Assembly (NCBI GenBank): GCA_965200925.1
Contig: OZ241738.1
Location: forward strand, 2,046,001-2,110,000
DNA: 64,000 bases
Direction of reading: 5' to 3'
DNA from: WTGU01 sp965200925
GTDB lineage: Bacteria; Pseudomonadota; Alphaproteobacteria; UBA828
Shown in pieces: positions 54,887 to 61,349 of this stretch. A program made the position numbers and the translations under genes. The notes beneath the pieces are model-generated. The model searched no databases. It worked only from the letters and a program-made list of their open reading frames with translations, and had not been told where the DNA came from. Within the stretch, counting starts at the first letter, position 1; each line of letters opens with the position of its first letter.

Positions 54887-55132
54887 ATGTATGTGTGCGT
54901 GTGCAATGCCTATCGCGACGCGGAGATTTCCGGCGTCGCGCGTGCGGGCGTTCGCTGTGCTCGGCGGGCCTATTCCCTGCTTGGCGCCGGGCCGCGCTGC
55001 GGCCGCTGCCTGCCGACGGCGCAGGCGCTGATCGACCGGATCCACAGGGAGGAACCGGCGGACGGAGGCGGTGTGCGATACGAGGCGCGGCGCCCCGATC
55101 GGGGGCTGGAATGCTCTACTGGCCTTCCCTGA
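54887..55132 (+). CDS. bfd: Bacterioferritin-associated ferredoxin
   Basis: 81 residues from ATG 54887, with GGGAGG 8 bases upstream. The [2Fe-2S] ligands are visible as CVC in MYVCVCNAYRDAEI and CxxC in GPRCGRCLP, the BFD-like pattern. It reduces the iron core of bacterioferritin so that iron can be released. The bfr gene lies tail to tail 195 bases away. The C-terminus beyond residue 60 is Arg/Glu-rich and not conserved. Confidence 0.9.
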   Translation: MYVCVCNAYRDAEISGVARAGVRCARRAYSLLGAGPRCGRCLPTAQALIDRIHREEPADGGGVRYEARRPDRGLECSTGLP

Positions 55133-55327
55133 AACCCCGCGACATCCTTGCCGCGGCGGACGCGGTCCGCGGCGTCCTCGCGAGGGCCGCCTCGGCTCCT
55201 CCGTCGCGGTCCGAAGCGGCCGTCGCCGGAGTCGTGCCGGAAGCGCCCGAAGGCGCGGCCGATCCGCCCCTGCGCGGCGGCGAGGGCGAATAGAGTCCCG
55301 CGCGGGTGGTGCCGGGCGCCGCGTCTC

Positions 55328-55807
55328 CTATTTCTCGCCCGGCTCGCTCTGGAGCTGGACGTAGTTCTCCATGCCGACCCGCTCGATCAGCGCGAACTGC
55401 GTTTCCAGCCAATCGACGTGCTCCTCCTCGCCCTCCAGGATGTCGCGCAGGAGGTGACGGCTCACGTAGTCGCCGGCCTCCTCGCACCGGGCGATGCCGT
55501 CGCGCAGGACGGGCATCGCCATGGTCTCGAGCCGGAGGTCGCATTCCAGGATCTCCTTGACGCTTTCGCCGATCATGAGCTTGCCGAGGTCCTGAAGGTT
55601 GGGCAGGCCCTCCAGGAACAGGATGCGCTCGATCAGCCGGTCGGCATGGCGCATCTCGTCGACCGATTCCTCATGGTTGTATTTCGCGAGCTTGGCGACG
55701 CCCCAGTTCTCGAGCATGCGGGAATGCAGGAAGTACTGGTTGATCGCGGTCAGTTCGTTCTTCAGGACCGCGTTCAGTATGTCGATGATCCGTTTGTCGC
55801 CTTGCAT
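55328..55807 (-). CDS. bfr: Bacterioferritin
   Basis: 159 residues, the standard length. Forms a 24-mer iron store. The ferroxidase ligands lie in LKNELTAINQYFLHSRM, EESVDEMRHADRLIERI and EGEEEHVDWLE; the heme-binding Met is in DEMRHADR. It is convergent with bfd. Its start faces a stretch carrying the DUF2125 remnant, with no clear operator seen by eye. Confidence 0.96.
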   Translation of the reverse strand: MQGDKRIIDILNAVLKNELTAINQYFLHSRMLENWGVAKLAKYNHEESVDEMRHADRLIERILFLEGLPNLQDLGKLMIGESVKEILECDLRLETMAMPVLRDGIARCEEAGDYVSRHLLRDILEGEEEHVDWLETQFALIERVGMENYVQLQSEPGEK

Positions 55808-56016
55808 CCAGCTTCCCTTTCGTTCGTGCGGAGGGCCGTCGCGCTCCGGTAGAGTCGCCGGGCCAAGCTACCCGCCGGCCGGGGCCTCCTCAACCGTTCC
55901 AGGTGCCTGCCGCGCGGAAACGGCGTAAGGCCGTCGTCAGGACGGGGCACCGCGATCGTGGTGGGTGGTGAAACGGGCGAGACAGGGAACGACAAAGCGG
56001 CCATGTGCGCCTCTGT

Positions 56017-56205
56017 CCAACCCCCAATTCGGTTTTCCATCTGGATTGCGACGATGGGTCAGCAAGCCGGGTAGTCGGCCGCAGCGACTGCGATGTTGCC
56101 AGCGACGCCCGGGGTGACGATAAGGAGTCGAATCGACGGCCACTTTACTTCGGCCGTGACGGGGCAGGACAGTAGTACCGTGCCGCACGGGTTCAAGCAC
56201 GCCAC
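56017..56205 (-). pseudogene. Decayed duplicate of the DUF2125 gene start and upstream region
   Basis: Reading leftward from 56133, 39 codons align without a gap to the first 39 codons of the DUF2125 gene (54723 leftward): 16 residues are identical, including RLL, AVAAA and RI..W. The start codon ATG has become ATT, and codon 25 (Trp, TGG) has become TGA. The upstream 70 bases are also related and end in an exact 17-base match, 56189-56205 against 54780-54796. Similarity fades left of about 55980. The rest of the 55808-56016 gap shows no gene. A clear non-functional remnant that borders the accessory region. Confidence 0.8.
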
Positions 56206-56210
56206 GGTAT

Positions 56211-56356
56211 TCACGACATCACCTTGAGACCGTGCTCGACAATCAGCCGAGCGAGTTGCTTGCCGTTGACGAGTTCGATCGGGATACCCTTGTCTTCCGC
56301 ATAGCGGCGCGCTTCAGCAACTGCATCCTCACCGAAGTCGCCCGACGTAACCACCA
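56211..56356 (-). pseudogene. C-terminal fragment of an Mrr-type restriction endonuclease
   Basis: About 48 codons ending at TGA 56211-56213. The translation MVVTSGDFGEDAVAEAR, followed by GIPIELVNGKQLARLI, is the characteristic end of Mrr-like endonuclease domains (usual form: VTTS.FT..A...A, I.LIDG..L..L). The missing front of the same domain lies 1.9 kb away at 58232-59035 in the same orientation. The piece is now read as the tail of the SNase-like ORF. Assignment is from motif recognition. Confidence 0.75.
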
Positions 56357-56897
56357 TACCGGCGCGCCCATGGCCCGCGATAATCAGACTGTCCGCGAGC
56401 GAGCGTCCGTCAACGGTCGCATCCGCCAGCACGCGCCCGCCGTACTTCCCCCATGCGAGATTGCGGAATGTCACCGTCGCCGCATTGGCAACCGCCGCCG
56501 CCGTGAACGCGGTTGCGGCCCGGCCCGCGCGCCGTTCCGCGTCGCACTTCGCACGCCCGCCCTTTTCCGGCGTGTCCACGCCGCGCAAGCGCACATTCAG
56601 CCTCGCGAGTTCGGGCGGCATATCGGCGCGCGCGTCTACCTTGAGCGTGTCACCGTCAATCACCTTCACGATTGGCCAACGGTATTCGCCAGGTTCCGCC
56701 CGCGCCGGCGGCAACGGCAACGGATCAGTGAGTTCGCGGGGTTCGCCGCCCCACGCGCCGGCCACGGCAAGCCCGGCGCCCGCGATCGCCGCCGCGATCG
56801 CCGCGAAGCGCACGGCCCGGCGCGCCCACCCGCGCCCGCGATCGCGCCCACGCGGCCGCGCCGCCATCACGCAATCGGCAAGCGTGCGCGCCGTCAT
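56211..56897 (-). CDS. SNase-like nuclease whose C-terminus is a captured Mrr fragment
   Basis: 228 residues from ATG 56897 (GTG 56909 is an alternative). An Arg-rich start and one helix (FAAIAAAIAGAGLAVAGAW) precede a thermonuclease-like domain at about 70-180: VKVIDGDTLKV, the catalytic Arg and Glu in VRLRGVDTPEK, and YGGRVLADATVDGRSLAD, where the second catalytic Arg falls. Where SNases normally finish (GLARPYDGG-like), the frame continues from GHGRAG into the Mrr tail. It follows the ankyrin gene by 28 bases and could be expressed with it. Whether the chimera folds is unknown. Confidence 0.7.
   Translation of the reverse strand: MTARTLADCVMAARPRGRDRGRGWARRAVRFAAIAAAIAGAGLAVAGAWGGEPRELTDPLPLPPARAEPGEYRWPIVKVIDGDTLKVDARADMPPELARLNVRLRGVDTPEKGGRAKCDAERRAGRAATAFTAAAVANAATVTFRNLAWGKYGGRVLADATVDGRSLADSLIIAGHGRAGMVVTSGDFGEDAVAEARRYAEDKGIPIELVNGKQLARLIVEHGLKVMS
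56357..56363. repeat. Left copy of 7-base direct repeat flanking the insertion
   Basis: TACCGGC occurs here, where the SNase-like sequence meets the Mrr tail, and again at 58225-58231, where Mrr-like coding stops at the other side. Short direct repeats at both ends are what a staggered-cut insertion leaves. A 7-mer can also match by chance, and no terminal inverted repeats were found inside it. Confidence 0.4.
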
Positions 56898-56925
56898 TTG
56901 CCCTACCACCCGCGCCGGCGCCGGC

Positions 56926-58104
56926 CTACTCGAACCGGGCTTCGTTCAATAGCCAGTAGGCTTCGGTTCCCTTCAACGCTTCGTTGTCCTTCGCATAGTC
57001 GAAGGGAGTCTTGCCGGCATCATCGCCCGCGCCGGGGTCCGCGCCGGCCTTGAGCAACGCCAGGATCACGGAAGGGTTGGCGTTTTCCGCCGCCGCTGCA
57101 TGAAGCGGCGTTGCGCCGTCTTCCGTGCGCGCGCCGGGGTCCGCACCGGCCTTGAGCAACGCCGCTATCGCGGAAGGGTTGGCGTTTCCCGCCGCCGCCG
57201 CATGAAGCGGCGTTGCGCCGTCTTCCATGCGCGCGCCGGGGTCCGCACCGGCTTTGATCAACGCCGCTATCGCGGAAGGGTTGAGCATCGCCGCCAAGTG
57301 AAGCGGCGTTGCGCCGTCTTCCATGCGCGCGCCGGGGTCCGCGCCGGCCTTGAGCAACGCCGCTATCGCGGCCGCTATCGCGGAAGGGTTGAGCATCGCG
57401 GAAGGGTTAAGCATCGCCGCCAAGTGAAGCGGCGTTGCGCCGGGGTCCGCACCGGGCTTGAGCGTCGCCGCCATGATAGCGGCATGAAGCGGCGTTGCGC
57501 CGTTTTTCGCGCGCGCGCCGGGGTCCGCGCCAGCTTTGATCAACGCCGCTATCGCGGAAGGGTTGAGCATCGCCGCCAAGTGAAGCGGCGTTGCGCCGCC
57601 TTCGTTGCGCGCGCCGGGGTCCGCACCGGCTTCGATCAACGCCAGGATCACGGAAGGGTTGGCGTTTTCCGCCGCCGCGGCTGCATGAAGCGGCGTTGTG
57701 CCGTCTTCCATGCGCGCGCCGGGGTCCGCACCGGCCTTGAGCAACGCCGCTATCATGGAAGGGTTGGCGTTTTTCGCCGCCCAATGAAGCGGCGTTGCGC
57801 CGCCTTCGTTGCGCGCGCCGGGGTCCGCGCCGGCCTTGAGCAACGCCGCTATCACGGAAGGGTTGGCGTTGAGCGCCGCCCAATGAAGCGGCGTATCGCC
57901 GTCTTCCATGCGCGCGCCGGGGTCCGCGCCGGCAGAAAGCGCGGCCTTCACTTCGGAAGCGGTTCCGTCAAGCGCCGCCTCGAACAGCCTGAGCGTCGGC
58001 AGACTCAGATGATCTAGATCGTCCGTCGCGTCGGCGTGAACGGGAAGCACCGGCAACGCCAGCGCACCGCAAAGCAGGATCAAGGCAAGCACGCGGCGGT
58101 TCAT
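56926..58104 (-). CDS. Exported ankyrin-repeat protein
   Basis: 392 residues. Signal peptide (VLALILLCGALALPVLPVHA), then about ten ankyrin repeats of the form GADPGARMEDGATPLHxAA...IAALLKA, and a capping repeat GKTPFDYAKDNEALKGTEAY. It should lie in the periplasm or be secreted; ankyrin proteins bind partner proteins. The ATG has AAAGGA 8 bases upstream. Repeats are near-identical in DNA, two of them irregular: one has lost its middle (GADPGATPLHLAA), and the same repeat has doubled short segments (MLNPSAMLNPSA, AIAAAIAA). It is part of the segment inserted into the Mrr-like gene. Confidence 0.88.
   Translation of the reverse strand: MNRRVLALILLCGALALPVLPVHADATDDLDHLSLPTLRLFEAALDGTASEVKAALSAGADPGARMEDGDTPLHWAALNANPSVIAALLKAGADPGARNEGGATPLHWAAKNANPSMIAALLKAGADPGARMEDGTTPLHAAAAAENANPSVILALIEAGADPGARNEGGATPLHLAAMLNPSAIAALIKAGADPGARAKNGATPLHAAIMAATLKPGADPGATPLHLAAMLNPSAMLNPSAIAAAIAALLKAGADPGARMEDGATPLHLAAMLNPSAIAALIKAGADPGARMEDGATPLHAAAAGNANPSAIAALLKAGADPGARTEDGATPLHAAAAENANPSVILALLKAGADPGAGDDAGKTPFDYAKDNEALKGTEAYWLLNEARFE
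57010..57935 (-). repeat. Tandem ankyrin-coding repeat array
   Basis: Units of about 90-105 bases that share the blocks GCGCGCCGGGGTCCG and AAGCGGCGTTGCGCC recur about ten times on the plus-strand reading, with lengths varied by small deletions and duplications. High DNA identity between units points to recent expansion by slippage or unequal crossing over. The array encodes protein and is not a CRISPR: there are no unique spacers. Confidence 0.85.
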
Positions 58105-58224
58105 CGCGAGGTTCCTTTGTTCGATTGGACGGCGCGCATACCTACCGCATCCGCAATCGCGCGCCCACAATGTCCGGTTGCCATGGGCGCTTGCCGTGCA
58201 AACGAACGCTGAAAGGCAAAGGTT

Positions 58225-58231
58225 TACCGGC
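58225..58231. repeat. Right copy of 7-base direct repeat flanking the insertion
   Basis: TACCGGC, matching 56357-56363. It lies directly after the last Mrr-like codons (IRGIEEGGK on the minus strand). The roughly 1.87 kb between the copies holds the ankyrin and SNase-like genes and, at 58105-58224, a leader with the ankyrin ribosome site. Joining the outer sequences restores GGK-AGMVVTSGDF if one base is added back. Confidence 0.4.
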
Positions 58232-59035
58232 TTTCCGCCTTCCTCGATGCCGCGGATCAGTTGGTGTATGACGGCGACCTCTACTGGCGGTTTCGATTGG
58301 AAATGTTTCGCCTGAACGCCGACAACGCACGGGAAAACCCCTGCAACCATGAACGTCGCGTAAATATCAATTCCCCTGTCCTTACCTCGCGCAACTATCT
58401 CCGGCTCTGGCACTGCTCCCAGACTCGATAACAGAGATTTTATGAGGCGTTCAAAACTAAAATTCCCCATAAAAACCATTTTGTATTTCGTCAAGAGTCG
58501 CCTCCCACAGTCTGTCCCGCAGCTCCGCCCCAAAGGATGGCGTTTCACCACTCTCTGCTCGCTTCAAGCAGTCTTCAATCTTGCTCACGTTGGCGTCCGC
58601 GGTTGTCCTCCATGTCCTCATACACGATATGAATGCGGACTTGGCGACATCTCTCGGAATTGCATTCTTCCCGTTCTGCCATTCAACCGGCCGACGATAC
58701 GCTGTGTCTTCGTCTACCTTGCTTTTATCCCAGAAAGCAGGGCCGGTAATCTTTCCAACATAGAACTTCGGACCATGTGGAACGACGACGAGGTCATCTT
58801 CCTTCATGTCGTGAATGGACGCCCACATATTCCCGGCAGCACTGCCAGCGCGCTGCTTATTAGCAGCGTCACTGTAGTACTTTCCATGAATAATTTCTCG
58901 AAATCCCTCCCACTCATTCGAATCGAGAAGCCCTTACGCTTCTGCCCATCCGATAATCAGATGACCACTCTTCAGCGCTTCATCTATGAGGTTCTCCCTG
59001 TGCGCCATGCGTAGGATAAAGCCATTCCTTGCCAT
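58232..59035 (-). pseudogene. N-terminal part of a broken Mrr-type (type IV) restriction endonuclease
   Basis: Starts at ATG 59033-59035 with AGGAGA 8 bases upstream. Codon 34 is a TAA stop (58934-58936), after which the frame continues through a PUA-like front domain (MKEDDLVVVPHGPKFYVGKITG) known from Mrr relatives. At the T run 58459-58462 one extra base shifts the frame; without it NGFYGEF joins SFERLIKSLLSSLG. The PD-(D/E)xK core follows: Glu in FERLI, Asp in KDRGIDIY, QxK in GVQAKHF. Coding stops at the insertion; the end of the domain is at 56211-56356. GC is visibly lower than in the neighbours, suggesting transfer from elsewhere. Confidence 0.78.
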
Positions 59036-59173
59036 CTGCTTCTCTCCTGTGATCGGTCGTCCGCTGGTCGCAGCTCATCATCATACGCGCTTCGGCGCGT
59101 GGACACAAGGCTATTGTCAGCGCCCGATGCCGCGGTCATGGTGCGGGCGGCGGAAGCGGGACGGGAGGAGGCC

Positions 59174-60616
59174 ATGGCCGTCGCGAGTCGATGCGACGTC
59201 CTGTTCAAGGGCGGTACGGTGGTCGACGGCACCGGGGCGCCGCGGGCGCGGGCGGATGTTGCCGTCTCGGGCGACCACATCATCGCGGTCGGCGCGCTGG
59301 ACGATATGGCGGCCGCGCGCACGGTGGACGCCACGGACCGGATCGTTTCCCCCGGCTTCATCGACGTCCACACCCATGACGACAACCTGCTGCTGGTCGA
59401 TCGCGACATGACGCCCAAGACCAGCCAGGGCGTGACCACGGTGATCGCCGGCAATTGCGGGGTGAGCATGGCACCGCTCACGCTCGGCGGCGCCGTGCCG
59501 CCGCCGCTGGACCTGCTAGGCGGGCGCGAGGCGTTCCGCTATCCGCGCTTCGCCGACTATGTGGCGGCGCTCGACGAGGCACCGGCCGCCGCCAACGCCG
59601 GCCTCCTGGTCGGCCATTCGGCCCTCCGCCTGGACACGATGGACGACGTGGACCGCCCGGCCACGGCGGGCGAGATCGACGCCATGCGCGCCCGCCTCGC
59701 TGAGGGCATGGAGGCCGGCGCGCTCGGCTTCAGCACCGGGCTGATCTACGGCCCCAACAAGGCGGCCACCACCGACGAGGTCGCCGCCGTCGCCGAGGTC
59801 GCCGGCACGGCCGGCGGCCTCTACGTCACCCATATGCGGGACGAGCACGACGGCGTCGAGAAATCGCTGGAGGAAGCCTTCGAGATCGGCCGCCGCGCCG
59901 GCGCGGGCGTCGTGATCTCGCACCACAAATGCGCCGGCAGGCGCAATTCCGGGCGCAGCGCGCGGACTCTGGCGCGGATCGACGCGGCGCGGGCCAAGCA
60001 GCCGGTCGGCCTCGACGTCTATCCCTACAACGCCGGCTCCACGGTGATGCTGCCGGAACTCGCGGCCGAGGTGGAGCGCGTCATCGTCACCTGGTCCGAG
60101 CCGCATCCGGAATTCGCGGGGCGCGACCTGGACGAGGCGGCTCGCGAACTCGGCCTCGACCGTGTCGCGGCGGCGGCGAGGCTGCGCCCCGCGGGCGCGA
60201 TCTATTTCATGATGGACGAGGCGGACGTGCGCCGCATCATCGCCTACGAACACAGCATGATCGGCTCCGACGGCCTGCCGCACGACAGGCACCCCCATCC
60301 CAGGCTGTGGGGGACCTTCCCCCGGGTCCTGGGCCACTACGCGCGCGATCTCGGCCTGTTGACCCTCGAGGACGCGGTGCGCCGCATGACCGGTCTCGCC
60401 GCCGAGCGCTTCGGCCTCGCCGACCGGGGGACCGTGCGCCCCGGCGCCTGCGCGGATCTGGTCGTGTTCGACCCGGAGACCGTCGCCGACCGGGCGACTT
60501 TCGAGAACCCGACCCGGCCCGCCGCCGGCATCGATCTCGTCATGGTCAACGGCGCGATCATCCGCGAAGGCGGCACGCCGACCGGCGCCCGCCCCGGCCG
60601 CGTCCTGCGCCGCTGA
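59174..60616 (+). CDS. N-acyl-D-amino-acid deacylase (D-aminoacylase family)
   Basis: 480 residues from ATG 59174, with GGAGG a few bases upstream. Amidohydrolase-fold enzyme with the first metal motif DVHTHDDN, GNCGVSMAP (the conserved Cys ligand), THMRDEHDGVEKSLEEAF, SHHKCAGRRN and the metal-site Asp in MIGSDGLPHDRHPHPR. These are the family residues for zinc binding and catalysis. It releases D-amino acids from N-acyl forms. It follows the accessory segment and is not related to it in composition. Prolyl or dihydro-orotase-like substrates cannot be excluded. Confidence 0.9.
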   Translation: MAVASRCDVLFKGGTVVDGTGAPRARADVAVSGDHIIAVGALDDMAAARTVDATDRIVSPGFIDVHTHDDNLLLVDRDMTPKTSQGVTTVIAGNCGVSMAPLTLGGAVPPPLDLLGGREAFRYPRFADYVAALDEAPAAANAGLLVGHSALRLDTMDDVDRPATAGEIDAMRARLAEGMEAGALGFSTGLIYGPNKAATTDEVAAVAEVAGTAGGLYVTHMRDEHDGVEKSLEEAFEIGRRAGAGVVISHHKCAGRRNSGRSARTLARIDAARAKQPVGLDVYPYNAGSTVMLPELAAEVERVIVTWSEPHPEFAGRDLDEAARELGLDRVAAAARLRPAGAIYFMMDEADVRRIIAYEHSMIGSDGLPHDRHPHPRLWGTFPRVLGHYARDLGLLTLEDAVRRMTGLAAERFGLADRGTVRPGACADLVVFDPETVADRATFENPTRPAAGIDLVMVNGAIIREGGTPTGARPGRVLRR

Positions 60617-60637
60617 ACGGCGCAGTCCGGCTCTCCC

Positions 60638-61210
60638 TCAGATCTCCGGGCCGTAGAGCTCGATGCGGAGCCGGTTTACGTGCCGCCTGACGGCGGACAT
60701 GTGGGGGTGGTGGCGCAGCGCGCGCCGGAAGGCCCTGAGCGCCCGTTCCTTCTCGCCGTGCGCGAGATGGCAGAGGCCGAGCCCGGAGAGCGCCCCGAAA
60801 TGCCGGGGCTCCCGCGCCAACGTTTCGGCGATGTCCTGGATCGAGCCCGCGTAGTCACCCATCAGGTAGCGCGCGGTCGCCCGCCGGTTCCACCCCTCCG
60901 CCATGTCCGGCCGGCGCGCGACGATCGCGTCGAAGAAGGCGTGCGCCTCCCGCAGGCGCCCGCGTGCGAGCGCGACCCCGCCGCGGCGGAACATCTCGTC
61001 CACTGCCGGGGAGCCCGAGCTGAACCAATGGCCCCAGATGCGCGCTTCGAGCGCGCCGATCCGCCGCGGGTCCTCCGCGGCCTTGAGCGCCCGGAACAAC
61101 GCGCCGAGTTCCGGATGCGTCTGGTCGGCCCGGCCTGCGTCCGCTCCGCCGAGAGCCAGGGACAGCGCCAGGAGGAGCGCGGCCGGCCAGCGGCGGAAGA
61201 CGGACAGCAT
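60638..61210 (-). CDS. Exported TPR-repeat protein
   Basis: 190 residues. Signal peptide (RRWPAALLLALSLALGGADA) and about three tetratricopeptide repeats, clearest in AEGWNRRATARYLMGDYAGS and FGALSGLGLCHLAHGEKERAL. It belongs to a small group of alphaproteobacterial periplasmic TPR proteins of unknown role. Transcribed away from the AAA+ gene, 139 bases separating the two starts. Confidence 0.82.
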   Translation of the reverse strand: MLSVFRRWPAALLLALSLALGGADAGRADQTHPELGALFRALKAAEDPRRIGALEARIWGHWFSSGSPAVDEMFRRGGVALARGRLREAHAFFDAIVARRPDMAEGWNRRATARYLMGDYAGSIQDIAETLAREPRHFGALSGLGLCHLAHGEKERALRAFRRALRHHPHMSAVRRHVNRLRIELYGPEI

Positions 61211-61349
61211 GCCCCAGCGTAGTCCGCGCCGCCGCGCCGCGCCAGCCGGTTCGATAGTGCGAATTTTTTGAATTTTGCTCGTGGGATGCGTCCGAATATG
61301 ACGCATCCCTGCGGTAGCGTCCCTCCACGCGATGAAACGGGAGAGGACC

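Noticed and set aside
55133..55327. A further small gene between bfd and bfr
   Set aside because: Open frames there are Arg/Ala/Glu-rich, have no ribosome site and continue the unconserved tail of bfd in other frames.
56189..56205. The 17-base direct repeat as an integrase attachment site
   Set aside because: It lies inside a longer region of homology to the DUF2125 upstream sequence, there is no tRNA gene and no integrase in the window, so a duplication explains it better.
57010..57935. CRISPR-like array
   Set aside because: The repeats are about 90-105 bases, contiguous, in frame, and encode ankyrin repeats; there are no spacers.
56211..59035. Insertion sequence or transposon in the usual sense
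   Set aside because: No transposase and no terminal inverted repeats were found in the inserted segment; it is described only as an insertion of unknown mechanism.
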